From Caprella mutica (Eukaryota > Arthropoda > Malacostraca > Amphipoda > Caprellidae), in the NCBI GenBank assembly GCA_947561585.1, contig CANNZV010000114.1, positions 396,482-460,481 of the forward strand: DNA of 64,000 nucleotides, in the 5' to 3' direction. The notes beneath the pieces are model-generated. The model was not told the DNA's origin, ran no database searches, and worked only from the letters and a program-made list of their open reading frames with translations. Of this stretch, positions 12,470 to 25,534 are shown piece after piece. Position numbers and translations under genes: made by a program. The first letter of the stretch is position 1, and each line of letters begins with the position of its first letter.

Positions 12470-12873
12470 AATGTGTAAGATATACTATAGAAATGTGTAA
12501 GATATACTATAGTGTAAGATATACTATAGAAATGTGTAAGATATACTATAGAAATGTGTAAGATATACTATAGAAATGTGTAAGATATACTATAGAAATG
12601 TGTAAGATATACTATAGTGTAAGATATACTATAGAAATGTGTAAGATATACTATAGAAATGTCTAAGATATACTATAGAAATGTCTAAGATATACTATAG
12701 AAATGTCTAAGATATACTATAGAAATGTGTAAGATATACTATAGAAATGTGTAAGATATACTATAGAAATGTGTAAGATATACTATAGAAATGTGTAAGA
12801 TATACTATAGAAATGTGTAAGATATACTATAGTGTAAGATATACTATAGAAATGTGTAAGATATACTATAGAA
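12470..12873. repeat. 22-bp minisatellite (~18 units)
   Basis: GAAATGTGTAAGATATACTATA repeated head to tail. Three units lack the GAAAT part (ATACTATAGTGTAAGATAT), and a consecutive trio carries GTCTAAG instead of GTGTAAG. Confidence 0.96.
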
Positions 12874-14160
12874 CTTGGGCAAAATTTATTGAAGAATTTG
12901 GAAAATTATATAATAAGTACTCGATACCATTTCATTTCGTTTCGTCTATGATATTCTTAAAATCTATTTTTTTTAAAGCATATTGTCCCAACCCTAGTCA
13001 TATCAATCCCAATTAAGTGGTGGTATAATCAAGAGACTACCAATACATTTATAGCGACCGCTTACAAAGTACATATTACGGTAATGAAATAAACTTTCTA
13101 GGTTTACAATTGAGTTTATTTTCAATTTCCCTCTCCCCAAAATTCTATCCGGGTTTCAGTAGATCTCTTGCAAGTAAATCCCGTCGCTTAGCCCAAATCA
13201 CGCAAAGTTATCGCGTAAAGGCGCCTATCTGGCGTAAACAGAAGAAAATTGTCTGAAGGAAGAGAAAGAACTCCTGCAAAGGATCCCATAATTATGCAAA
13301 TTGAGAATTTTGTCCTTTACGGAAGGTCTTTCTAGTTTATTGTTATATAATATAAATAAGGCATGACTTGATACGCCTATACCATGAAAATTAGTATTTG
13401 AAATATAAAACTAATATAAAAATAAATTAAAATATTTCTAAATAGACACCATCAAATGATCCAACTATTCAGAACCTATTTAAAGTATAATTTTTAATAT
13501 TTTATTTTTGTCGACATATAATGCAGTGATATAAATATATTAATATATTTATTTACGAATTTCTTGTCAAATAAAACAAAAATGATAATTGTATTTTATC
13601 TCTACTAATTTTGAAATTTGAATATATGTAATTACAAAAGATGTATGTAATTACTGAAACTGAGTAAATGTACATTATTCGTCAGGAACAGTCAAAGAAA
13701 AGTGTATCAGTGATGATATTTTCACTGCGCATTTTACCGAATTTGTGCAATTTTAAATTACGCTGCGCATTTTCAGACTCATGAAATTATTTGGCAATCT
13801 GGAGATTGTGCAAGAGTCATGTTAGTGAATTAGCGATAAAAAGTTCACTTTAGTTAAATAACTTAAGCTTAATTAGCAATGTATGAATATATTTTTAATA
13901 TTTATGAAATTAATGTTAATTAGTAGAATTGAATAACAAATAAACATTAAATTAATGAATTTTAAAGTGGCAATTATATATTAAGTTATTATGTATAGCT
14001 TTAACTATCATATTATAATGAAATGAGATAATTGAATTAAAGATCCTAAAATAGCGCTACGCTCACTTAAGATAGCGCAACTCTGTAACTGCGAGGAACA
14101 TATATACTCTTCAACATAAGATGATATAATTATATATACCTACCTAGGCAAAACGTGCAA
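12874..14160. other. Non-coding stretch
   Basis: AT-rich, with no open frame, inverted repeat or array beyond short low-complexity runs. Confidence 0.55.
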
Positions 14161-14165
14161 TTTAA

Positions 14166-14232
14166 TTCCACGTGGTGGTCAATTACGTGAAATACACGTG
14201 ATTACACGTTGTACCGGTCATCCTCACGTGAT
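14166..14232. promoter_or_regulatory. Cluster of ACGTG / E-box-like motifs
   Basis: Within about 67 bp there are CCACGTGG, TTACGTGA, ACACGTGA, ACACGTTG and TCACGTGA. CACGTG is the canonical site of bHLH and bHLH-PAS factors, and ACGTG is the hypoxia-response core. No gene is attached, so a regulatory role is inference from motif density alone. Confidence 0.35.
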
Positions 14233-14344
14233 GCTGGTCTGATTTGTCGGAATGTGATAATAATTTAATAGCATAATTAACATCTATTTACTGCAGAAAG
14301 GAAGTCACAGAAAGACTCTGGTTTGAATACATATAATTATACCT

Positions 14345-17300
14345 TGAACAGCGTGATGGTATAGCGGACATGGCAGCGTGATGGTATATGGCAGCATGAT
14401 GGTATAGTGGACATGGCAGCGTGATGGTATAGTGGACATGGCAGCGTGATGGTATAGTGGACATGGCAGCGTGATGGTATATGGCAGCATGATGGTATAG
14501 TGGACATGGCAGCGTGATGGTATAGTGGACATGGCAGCGTGATGGTATATGGCAGCATGATGGTATAGTGGACATGGCAGCGTGATGGTATAGTGGACAT
14601 GGCAGCGTGATGGTATAGTTACTATAGTGGACATGGCAGCGTGATGGTATAGTCACTATAGTGGACATGGCAGCGTGATGGTATAGTGGACATGGCAGCG
14701 TGATGGTATAGTGGACATGGCAGCGTGATGGTATATGGCAGCATGATGGTATAGTGGACATGGAAGTGTGATGGTATAGTCACTATAGTGGACATGGCAG
14801 TGTGATGGTATAGTCACTATAGTGGACATGGCAGCGTGATGGTATAGTTACTATAGTGGACATGGCAGCGTGATGGTATAGTCACTATAGTGGACATGGC
14901 AGCGTGATGGTATAGTGGACATGGCAGCGTGATGGTATAGTGGACATGGCAGCGTGATGATATATGGCAGCATGATGGTATAGTGGACATGGCAGTGTGA
15001 TGGTATAGTCACTATAGTGGACATGGCAGCGTGATGGTATAGTCACTATAGTGGACATGGCAGCGTGATGGTATAGTCACTATAGTGGACATGGCAGCGT
15101 GATGGTATAGTCACTATAGTGGACATGGAAGCGTGATGGTATAGTCACTATAGTGGACATGGCAGTGTGATGGTATAGTCACTATAGTGGACATGGCAGC
15201 GTGATAGTATAGTCACTATAGTGGACATGGCAGTGTGATGGTATAGTCACTATAGTGGACATGGCAGCGTGATGGTATAGTCACTATAGTGGACATGGCA
15301 GTGTGATGGTATAGTCACTATAGTGGACATGGCAGTGTGATGGTATAGTCACTATAGTGGACATGGCAGCGTGATGGTATAGTCACTATAGTGGACATGG
15401 CAGTGTGATGGTATAGTCACTATAGTGGACATGGCAGCGTGATGGTATAGTCACTATAGGGGACATGGCAGCGTGATGGTATAGTCACTATAGTGGACAT
15501 GGCAGTGTGATGGTATAGTCACTATAGTGGACATGGCAGCGTGATGGTATAGTCACTATAGTGGACATGGCAGCGTGATGGTATAGTCACTATAGTGGAC
15601 ATGGCAGCGTGATGGTACAGTCACTATAGTGGACATGGCAGTGTGATGGTATAGTCACTATAGTGGACATGGCAGCGTGATGGTATAGTCACTATAGTGG
15701 ACATGGCAGCGTGATGGTATAGTCACTATAGTGGACATGGCAGTGTGATGGTATAGTCACTATAGTGGACATGGCAGTGAGATGGTATAGTCACTATAGT
15801 GGACATGGCAGTGTGATGGTATAGTCACTATAGTGGACATGGCAGCGTGATGGTATAGTCACTATAGTGGAAATGGCAGCGTGATGGTATAGTCACTATA
15901 GTGGACATGGCAGTGTGATGGTATAGTCACTATAGTGGACATGGCAGCGTGATGGTATAGTCACTATAGTGGACATGGCAGCGTGATGGTATAGTCACTA
16001 TAGTGGACATGGCAGCGTGATGGTATAGTTACTATAGTGGACATGGCAGTGTGATGGTATAGTCACTATAGTGGACATGGCAGCGTGATGGTATAGTTAC
16101 TATAGTGGACATGGCAGTGTGATGGTATAGTCACTATAGTGGACATGGCAGCGTGATGGTATAGTCACTATAGTGGACATGGCAGCGTGATGGTATAGTC
16201 ACTATAGTGGACATGGCAGTGTGATGGTATAGTCACTATAGTGGACATGGCAGCGTGATGGTATAGTCACTATAGTGGACATGGCAATGTGATGGTATAG
16301 TCACTATAGTGGACATGGCAGCGTGATGGTATAGTCACTATAGTGGACATGGCAGCGTGATGGTATAGTCACTATAGTGGACATGGCAGTGTGATGGTAT
16401 AGTCACTATAGTGGACATGGCAGCGTGATGGTATAGTCACTATAGTGGACATGGCAGTGTGATGGTATAGTGGACATGGCAGCGTGATGGTATAGTGGAC
16501 ATGGCAGCGTGATGGTATAGTCACTATAGTGGACATGGCAGCGTGATGGTATAGTCACTATAGTGGACATGGCAGTGTGATGGTATAGTCACTATAGTGG
16601 ACATGGCAGCGTGATGGTATAGTCACTATAGTGGACATGGCAGTGTGATGGTATAGTGGACATGGCAGTGTGATGGTATAGTGGACATGGCAGCGTGATG
16701 GTATAGTGGACATGGCAGCGTGATGGTATAGTCACTATAGTGGACATGGCAGAGTGATGGTATAGTGGACATGGCAGCGTGATGGTATAGTGGACATGGC
16801 AGCGTGATGGTATAGTCACTATAGTGGACATGGCAGCGTGATGGTATAGTCACTATAGTGGACATGGCAGTGTGATGGTATAGTCACTATAGTGGACATG
16901 GCAGCGTGATGGTATAGTCACTATAGTGGACATGGCAGTGTGATGGTATAGTGGACATGGCAGCGTGATGGTATAGTGGACATGGCAGAGTGATGGTATA
17001 GTCACTATAGTGGACATGGCAGCGTGATGGTATAGTCACTATAGTGGACATGGCAGTGTGATGGTATAGTCACTATAGTGGACATGGCAGCGTGATGGTA
17101 TAGTCACTATAGTGGACATGGCAGTGTGATGGTATAGTGGACATGGCAGTGTGATGGTATAGTGGACATGGCAGCGTGATGGTATAGTGGACATGGCAGC
17201 GTGATGGTATAGTCACTATAGTGGACATGGCAGCGTGATGGTATAGTGGACATGGCAGTGTGATGGTATAGTCACTATAGTGGACATGGCAGCGTGATGG

Positions 17301-18805
17301 TATAGTCACTATAGTGGACATGGCAGTGTGATGGTATAGTCACTATAGTGGACATGGCAGCGTGATGGTATAGTCACTATAGTGGACATGGCAGCGTGAT
17401 GGTATAGTCACTATAGTGGACATGGCAGCGTGATGGTATAGTCACTATAGTGGACATGGCAGTGTGATGGTATAGTCACTATAGTGGACATGGCAGCGTG
17501 ATGGTATAGTCACTATAGTGGACATGGCAGTGTGATGGTATAGTCACTATAGTGGACATGGCAGCGTGATGGTAAAGTCACTATAGTGGACATGGCAGCG
17601 TGATGGTATAGTCACTATAGTGGACATGGCAGTGTGATGGTATAGTCACTATAGTGGACATGGCAGCGTGATGGTATAGTCACTATAGTGGACATGGCAG
17701 TGTGATGGTATAGTCACTATAGTGGACATGGCAGCGTGATGGTATAGTCACTATAGTGGACATGGCAGTGTGATGGTATAGTCACTATAGTGGACATGGC
17801 AGCGTGATGGTATAGTCACTATAGTGGACATGGCAGTGTGATGGTATAGTGGACATGGCAGCGTGATGGTATAGTGGACATGGCAGCGTGATGGTATAGT
17901 CACTATAGTGGACATGGCAGCGTGATGGTATAGTCACTATAGCTAGTGGACATGGCAGTGTGATGGTATAGTCACTATAGTGGACATGGCAGCGTGATGG
18001 TATAGTCACTATAGTGGACATGGCAGTGTGATTGTATAGTGGACATGGCAGCGTGATGGTATAGTGGACATGGCAGCGTGATGGTATAGTCACTATAGTG
18101 GACATGGCAGTGTGATGGTATAGTCACTATAGTGGACATGGCAGTGTGATGGTATAGTCACTATAGTGGACATGGCAGCGTGATGGTATAGTCACTAAAG
18201 TGGACATGGCAGTGTGATGGTATAGTGGACATGGCAGCGTGATGGTATAGTGGACATGGCAGCGTGATGGTATAGTCACTATAGTGGACATGGCAGTGTG
18301 ATGGTATAGTCACTATAGTGGACATGGCAGTGTGATGGTATAGTGGACATGGCAGTGTGATGGTATAGTCACTATAGTGGACATGGCAGTGTGATGGTAT
18401 AGTCACTATAGTGGACATGGCAGTGTGATGGTATAGTCACTATAGTGGACATGGCAGTGTGATGGTATAGTGGACATGGCAGTGTGATGGTATAGTGGAC
18501 ATGGCAGCGTGATGGTATAGTCACTATAGTGGACATGGCAGTGTTATGGTATAGTCACTATAGTGGACAAGGCAGTGTTATGGTATAGTGGACATGGCAG
18601 TGTGATGGTATAGTCACTATAGTGGACATGGCAGTGTGATGGTATAGTGGACATGGCAGTGTGATGGTATAGTGGACATGGCAGCGTGATGGTATAGTCA
18701 CTATAGTGGACATGGCAGTGTTATGGTATAGTCACTATAGTGGACAAGGCAGTGTTATGGTATAGTGGACATGGCAGTGTGATGGTATAGTGGACATGGG
18801 GTAGC
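14345..18805. repeat. 4.45-kb minisatellite of 34/25/18-bp units
   Basis: The main unit is GTGGACATGGCAGCGTGATGG followed by TATAGTCACTATA (34 bp). A short form lacks GTCACTATA (25 bp), and another short form (TATATGGCAGCATGATGG) occurs near the left edge. Long runs of 34-bp units fill the middle, and mixed runs lie at both ends. The commonest substitution is CAGCGTG versus CAGTGTG, that is CpG versus TpG. Minus-strand frames (MSTIVTIPSRCHVHYS-like) are by-products. Confidence 0.98.
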
Positions 18806-19704
18806 TTCCGAGTTATTGAACCCAGTCACATTTTCGGTAATATAAGAAAAAAAGATACAATTTAATATGTTATCTAGATATTATTTTTGTTTAAAATACG
18901 ATATTTTCCATTAAAAGCAATTGTTATTTTTTAAATTAAACTCGGAGCTTATTCCTTTTGATGTTAATAATTATCTATAATATACAGTGTACGTGTAATG
19001 AATCACAGGATGTATTGTTTGCACTGGAAATTAATTTATATCTACTTGTGTTAAATTATATTGCGTAAATGTAGTATCAAAATATTCTTATAGTGTAAAC
19101 ATAATTCATATATCTTTTAAAATGTAAATATGATTTAAATGAAATTTTATAGTGCAAGTATAATTTGACTACGTATTTCAATTTTATAGATTAAAAACTA
19201 TTTTATCAAAGTGATGCAATCTTTTGTGTTCAAAAATAATAAGTCATTATTCAGAATAAAATATAAATGATATATCATCTTTTTTTTCAAATAATGCAAT
19301 TATAGCTAGCTCATGAAAAGTACAAGCATAGATAGCGTATATACCTAATCTTTTTCACCCATGTATATAAGGTGGTTCAAGAAAATATCCCAGGCAAGAG
19401 AGATTTCTTCCTGGTATATTTTCTAAATAAATCCTTGTTGCCTGAAAACACTACATCCTAAGATAAAAAACCCTACCTATCCATTAACAGATTTACCTTC
19501 AGTGTTTTACTTGTATACGATAAATACTGTAATGCTTTTAATGTAATTATTGTAAACATAATTTACTATTATTATCTATAAACTATACAGTATTGGCTTT
19601 ATGTTTAACCACCCTGTAATGCAAATTAATTATTCTGTTAACTCCATAAAGACTTGAACTAGACTTATTGATCTGTGTATTGATTTTAAATAGCGCATAA
19701 ATAA
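18806..19704. other. Non-coding AT-rich spacer
   Basis: Nothing recognised except AATATAAGAAAAAAAGATAC near 18840, which resembles the AT-rich inner arm of the local MITEs. Confidence 0.5.
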
Positions 19705-19971
19705 CTAGTTATAGTGAGACTAGGTACAGTGAGACTAGTTACAGTGAGACTAGTTACAGTGAGACTTGTTACAGTGAGACTAGATACAGTGAGACTAGTT
19801 ACAGTGAGACTAGTTACAGTGAGACTAGTTACAGTGAGCCTAGATACAGTGAGACTAGATACAGTGAGACTAGATACAGTGAGACTAGATACAGTGAGCC
19901 TAGGTATACAGTGAGACTAGATACAGTGAGACTAGTTACAGTGAGACTAGTTACAGTGAGACTAGTTACAG
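19705..19971. repeat. 15-bp minisatellite
   Basis: AGACTAGTTACAGTG units (variants ACTAGATACAG and GAGCCTAG), about 17 copies. It abuts the next array without a spacer. The 66-codon + frame is a repeat artefact. Confidence 0.95.
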
Positions 19972-20393
19972 TTACCCTTTAGATTAACTCTTTAGATTAA
20001 CCCTTTAGATTAACCCTTTAGATTAACCCTTTAGATTAACCCTTTAGATTAACTCTTTAGATTAACCCTTTAGATTAACCCTTTAGATTAACCCTTTAGA
20101 TTAACCCTTTAGATTAACCCTTTAGATTAACTCTTTAGATTAACCCTTTAGATTACCCCCTTTAGATTAACTTTTTAAAGTTTAGAATAACTCTTTAAAG
20201 TTCAGATTAACCCTTTAGATTAACTTTTTAAAGTATAGAATAACTCTTTAAAGTTCAGATTAACCCTTTAGATTAACTTTTTAAAGTATAGAATAACTCT
20301 TTAAAGTTCAGATTAACCCTTTAGATTAACTTTTTAAAGTTTAGAATAACTCTTTAAAGTTCAGATTAACCCTTTAGATTAACCCTCCAGTCA
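19972..20393. repeat. 13-bp minisatellite passing into a compound repeat
   Basis: CCTTTAGATTAAC units (13 bp) run to about 20160. They are followed by about four compound units combining TTTTTAAAGTTTAGAATAAC, TCTTTAAAGTTCAGATTAAC and CCTTTAGATTAAC. Confidence 0.94.
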
Positions 20394-20733
20394 GAAAATT
20401 CTAATCGCCGAAATAATGACAATACTGGTAGAAATATAGAACAATTCAAATCCAAATATTAAATATTACTTATTAGAAATGTACGCCATTGTCCAAGTCG
20501 GTAAAGTTATAATCGTAGATTTATCGATCGTTGATCATAATTTGTAACCGATGATACAAAATATCATCTACTTACATCGATGCATAATTTGACGAAAATT
20601 CAATAGAAATGAATTTTGTAAATTTAAGACTCCTAATCCCGACGATGAAGTCTAAAAATATCCGACCCCTTGTATGATCTAGTTTAGATGGTTCACAACT
20701 TTACGGGGCTCCTCGAAAAACAGAGTATCGACC
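20394..20733. other. Spacer
   Basis: No feature recognised. Confidence 0.4.
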
Positions 20734-21027
20734 GTTGGGCCCAAGAAAATTGAGCCCGCATACAATTGAGTCCAAGACAATTGGGCCAATGACAATTGGG
20801 ACCCAAGACAATTGAGCCCGCACGACAATTAGGCCCAAAAAATAGGAGATCAGTCACAATAAAGAAGCGTTACTTTGTTATTACTGTTGCAATGTTTTTT
20901 TATTCGTGTTTTTTTTTGTTGGTTGTTGTTGCAGGTCTACTGTCACATTTTTTTCATGTATTAAATTGTCCTGGGTTCAATTTTCTTGTGGCCCAATTGT
21001 CCTGCGCTCAGTTCTCTTGAACCCAAC
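20734..21027. mobile_element. Foldback element with repeated CAATTG
   Basis: The left end GTTGGGCCCAAGAAAATTGA is the inverted partner of the right end (CAGTTCTCTTGAACCCAAC). Both arms contain repeated GACAATTGGGCC-type blocks, so the whole can fold. There is no transposase. The two overlapping + frames at 20796-21097 lie across its arm and T-rich centre and are not genes. Confidence 0.75.
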
Positions 21028-21610
21028 AGTCAATCCACGGAAAGGACAGCGTCCAGATTATAATAGTTCACGAAACTCATTTAGGGGAATATCATAATAC
21101 TCGAACAAAAACACTCACCGTACTCGGAAAGTGGGCCTTACCATAGGTCATGAACCAATCTGACATTTAGAAATGTCTGATTTGACTTATCATGACCACG
21201 ATATGTTAACGTTTGCTTTACGAGTTGTGTGAGTGACCCAGTATACTGCACGTTCCCCTAGTGAAATGTACTAAAACCATGTATATATACTCCCTATATG
21301 TACCTTTACGTAAAATAAGAAACCTAGCCAATATATAAAAAAAAATCAATTACCATTTCTATGATCTTCTCATATCGGTGGTGTTTCTAGAATTAGAACC
21401 CCTCAAATTTGGCTCAGGAAATAATAATTTTAAGGAAGTCCCGAAATATTTAAAAACAAAACCATGTTTTTACTGTAGCTTCTCTATTTTCATATATATT
21501 GGCTCTATTATTTCATTTAAGTCAATATTATTTTATTTCTTTATTCATAGCAGCACTACGAATAGTGTTACGAATATTCGGGTGGTTTCACAAATTCGAT
21601 CCATGATCCC
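21028..21610. other. Spacer
   Basis: No convincing feature. A 79-codon + frame (21378-21617) has no recognisable motifs and ends in the TAA-rich tail of the neighbouring LINE fragment. Confidence 0.4.
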
Positions 21611-21611
21611 T

Positions 21612-22023
21612 GAATAATAATAATAATACTTTATTGAATTAAAAGACAGACATTACAAAGTTTAAATCATAACAAAAGTGTATCAATTCAAACCCATAGA
21701 AGTTAAATTGGAACTTTTTGGGCAAATCAATAGATATCAATTAAAATAGGAGTTAAATAATAACTATTGTATTTTGTTTACAGAAATTAATTGGTATAAC
21801 TAACCCTGTTCCAATCATACAGACTAACTAACCTCAGGTTGCATTTTCTCCTGTTAAATCTCAGTGTAGCTAAAATAACACTGTGACCTCTAATGGTGGC
21901 TATATTAGCCCCAATGAGAGGCCTAGGTAGGCTGTGCGTGTCCTCTGGGAGATAAATAAATAGGCATATAGCCACACAAATAAATAGGCTTATAGCCACA
22001 AACAAGAAACATTGGGCAACCAT
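21612..22023 (-). mobile_element. LINE 3' end fragment
   Basis: On the minus strand the segment ends with CAATAAAGTATTATTATTAT, the polyadenylation signal plus TAA-type tail typical of non-LTR retrotransposon 3' ends. A 78-codon minus frame (21787-22023) includes RPLIGANIATIRGHSVILAT, which could be the decayed end of an ORF2. The family is unresolved, and 5' truncation is assumed. Confidence 0.5.
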
Positions 22024-23362
22024 AAACTTAGACCATAAATTGCGCTTTGAATCTTATAGTGAATATGAAATATATAAACTTCCTGTTCTACAAATGAATT
22101 TAGGTTAAATGTCCCCTCCAAGCAAATATTTTATTGCCTTATTCAACGAGGCTAATGTTTCTTATTATTTTGCTGCAAACCGCATCGAATTTGGTAGCAT
22201 AATTTTAATTTTATATGCTTTTAAAGATTTTTATAATCAAAATTCTACAAAACCTATTTTACTTCCGACTTACTAATTTAAGATATTTTCAGCCTGAAGA
22301 AAAAGAATGTACACCATTTGTTTTGATTGCCAACTAGTATAGTAGGTTTAATAAATCCATTTAATATTCGTGTAAAGGTATAACATTGAATGAACTTGTA
22401 ATAGAAACGTTTATATACTTTAGGAAACAATTAATATCTAAGATAAAGGCCGAAAACGCATGGTTTGTTTATAAAACTCAAATTTGTAATCAAAACAAAG
22501 AGTGTACAATCTTTTCTTTAACATCAGATTAGTGATTCGCTCAATTGTTGCTCACAGAGTATTAAAAAACTTTAAAAACAAATTATAAAATATATACTGA
22601 ACCGAATTGTATGCAGTTTGCAGAATAATGATCGTAGACCTTAGTTCTATAATATTCTGTTATAAACTCATTTTTTTCCCGGAGCCTGGAGAGGACCTTT
22701 AAATGTATTTAGAGAATTGATAATTCAAAAATAGATTAATTATCGAGCTGGGGTAAATTATTGATTTACAGGTAAAGATTATAGAGCGGACAATCTTTAG
22801 ACGGACACCACCAACAAAAATCAAAAATTATCCGTTCTACCGGACATGCAGCTCCTACAACAACCTCTTTCAATTATATATGGATTAACCAATATTCTAT
22901 AAGTCTACTAATTATCTAAGTCATATACATTGATCATATTCAAAGGTATAACAATTTACAATCAACTTAATGTATTGTTTTCCAGATTTTCAGTAACTTG
23001 ATTTTGTTACCATTTCCGTATACATTTTCTTTGATTAGAAAAGTTTATAGAAATTAAAAATATGCGTAACTATCCTACAGTTTCGCGTAATTCATATATC
23101 TATTTTAGTTAAATTAATCATTGTATTTTTATTTACCTTATTATTTCGTTCATACATTTATGGGATTAAGTTATACAAATATTCATAATATTTTCAGTAA
23201 AATCTTTATTTCAGTAAATAATGCTGTTAACTTACAAAGTTTAAATCCCCAACTTATCTAATAATGTGACGTTTCAGCGGACGCTGATCGGTATAAAGGC
23301 CACATTTTCCGGTACATGTACTGTCCGTTGTATGAGAATTAAACATTGTCATTTATAGCCAG
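22024..23362. other. Non-coding stretch
   Basis: AT-rich with no open frame and no array. Nothing is supported. Confidence 0.5.
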
Positions 23363-23843
23363 TACACAGAGAAAGGTTTAGTTGAATCAAATCAAATTTG
23401 ATTTGTTTTGACTCATATTAATGGGTTATTTTTGCGCCTACCTACGTGGTGAGTTGCAGGTACTACTTAAATTGACGTGGGTTAAAGCAAAACAGTTGTT
23501 TTGACTCACTCCTAAACTTTAAAAAAGTAGCACCAACTCTCATAGTAAGATAATTTATACACCAAATACATTGGATTAACAGTCTTTGTGAGTAACTACG
23601 ATACACTCTGTCATAGTTGTTTCAACATATGTTAAAATTATCAAAAAAGTAACTTTTAACTCTCATAATAAGTTGATTCAATCCAAAATGAATTAAATTA
23701 ACTATTGTTTGATGACACACCACATCATAGTTGTTTTAACACACATGAAAACATGAATAAAGTTCAACTTACTCACGTAATAAATTGATTCAAAGCATAA
23801 ATTGGTGACCCATTAGATATGAGTAAACTTTTTTCTCTGTGTA
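23363..23843. mobile_element. TIR element, TACACAGAGAAA ends
   Basis: Left TACACAGAGAAAGGTTTA and right TAAACTTTTTTCTCTGTGTA form terminal inverted repeats of about 18 bp. Just inside, GACTCATATTAATGGGTT pairs with GACCCATTAGATATGAG. The interior holds degenerate repeats of about 110 bp containing AACTCTCATA and TAGTTGTTTCAACA. No coding capacity, so this is a non-autonomous DNA transposon. Confidence 0.75.
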
Positions 23844-25425
23844 GGTATGTAATTATAATTTGATACCTATTTTAAAAAAAACTCCACATTGCCATTTTTA
23901 CTTAATCTTCATCATTTTATTTTATTCTTATATAGTAATGGTATACATTATATAATAATGTATACCAACAAAGATATTATAGGTCTTTGGTGCCATTTTT
24001 TATAATAAAATATAATAAATATTTATAAATGATAAAATTTGAACTGAAATTTATACAGCAAAAATTTATAGCCAGCTTAAAATATTTTTAATGGAAAAAT
24101 ATTGTCTTTATCTTTTATATTCCCATTATCAAATCAACATTTATCTATATTCTTAAAATTATAAAATACACAGTACATACATAAAAATAATCATATAGAA
24201 TAAGAGCTAGAGCCTAGAGTATTTAACTACCTTTATCGAACATTTTCAATGTTGACATTATAATCTTGAATTAATAAATTTAGTTGATCATTCATAGTTC
24301 CGTTGATAATTAAAACATTATTCTTAATTTTGAACAGAAGGTTAATGATAACAGCTAATAAAGGAGTACCCTATAGAAACTTTTTAGTTTTCTATGATAT
24401 CTTCTCTCAAAGAAAATCATTTCACGTGTAACTTAATAGCTATCAATAACATAGGAGTTGGGGGAGGCAGTTGGATGTGTGCTGTGTAAAGTCTGTCTAA
24501 AGATAGCTAATTTTATTCATAGTTCTGTTCGCATTACAGTAATAAAGTCATTTTAAATTTTCTTTATTAAATTAGGCATTAAATAATGCTAAGTACTTAA
24601 TTCAAAACTTTTTGTTTTGTAATAAAATATAATTCCTAACAAAGTAAACAAACTAACTTAAAAGTTAAATAGGTATTAGGTGGTAATACTTAGTATTATA
24701 GCTAGGCTAGTATATTATTTCCTGAGAATAACTATGAGAGTGTAATTAATATAATTAGGTATTCACTATTCAAAATTATACATATTTTACATTATATTAT
24801 ATATCTAAATCTTCTTGATGGTTAGCTAATAGGGTAATAGCCTAATTATTTTTAAACTCTAGTGACTGTGTTCCTATTTGTAAATTGTAATTGTCCATTT
24901 TTTTAAAAATTTCTAAATTAATTCAATTTAACTATAGTATTAGTATCTACTATCTAGGACTAGGTAATAGCCAGTTCAGTCTGTAGAAACTGGTTACTGG
25001 TAATGTATTGAATTGTAGGAACTCTCATTATTTAATTATGACTCTCATAGTTCTTCTTAAGTTAAAGTACCTAGCCACTAGCCAGGGTCCGGTCAAGCAG
25101 GTAAATTGCGCTGCGGCACACTAACAAACTGCGGCCTCTAAGCTCTAACGACAGAAACATCATAGCTCCAAAACACATGTTAAAAACTTAAATTAATAAA
25201 TTATAGCATGCACTGCGCTCCTTTTGATAGCTATGCCAATAATGCCATTTTAATATAATTTCGGTTCAGAATGTTTTGGAGACTCTCTTGAGAGGGACGC
25301 AATTTACCTGCGTGACCCTACAGTCCTACTCAATACTCATTAGTTATAACTTACAACTTGCTAACTATTAAATAAATTACTGTAAATTAATCAAATTAAA
25401 TGAATTAACCTTTCATTTTTTTCAG
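23844..25425. other. Intergenic region upstream of the TMEM14 gene
   Basis: AT-rich. The promoter and any 5' untranslated exon of the TMEM14 gene should lie here, because a splice acceptor (TTTTTTCAG, ending 25425) precedes its start codon. I cannot place the exon. Confidence 0.45.
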
Positions 25426-25458
25426 TGTTCTTAACATCTTTAAATAATTATTTCAATC

Positions 25459-25534
25459 ATGCCTGCTGATTTAATTGGTTATGCCTATGGAGCTACAGTG
25501 GCTCTAGGAGGAGCAATTGGCTATTTTAAAGCTG
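25459..25534 (+). CDS. TMEM14-family protein, coding exon 1
   Basis: First coding exon of a small TMEM14-type membrane protein, beginning MPADLIGYAYGA. The start is chosen because it is the first ATG after a polypyrimidine tract and acceptor (ending 25425), and because the N-terminus fits the family's usual opening. This exon encodes the start of the first hydrophobic helix (GYAYGATVALGGAIGYFKA). It ends at GCTG followed by the donor GTAAGA, leaving phase 1. TMEM14C-type proteins are mitochondrial inner-membrane proteins implicated in porphyrin transport for haem synthesis; TMEM14A is related. I cannot tell the paralogue from sequence alone. Confidence 0.9.

Noticed and set aside
12470..12873. 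CRISPR-like array
   Set aside because: Units are contiguous with no unique spacers, and the context is a spliced eukaryotic genome.
14288..18418. Minus-strand MSTIVTIPSRCHVHYS-type frames
   Set aside because: Artefacts of the 34/25-bp minisatellite.
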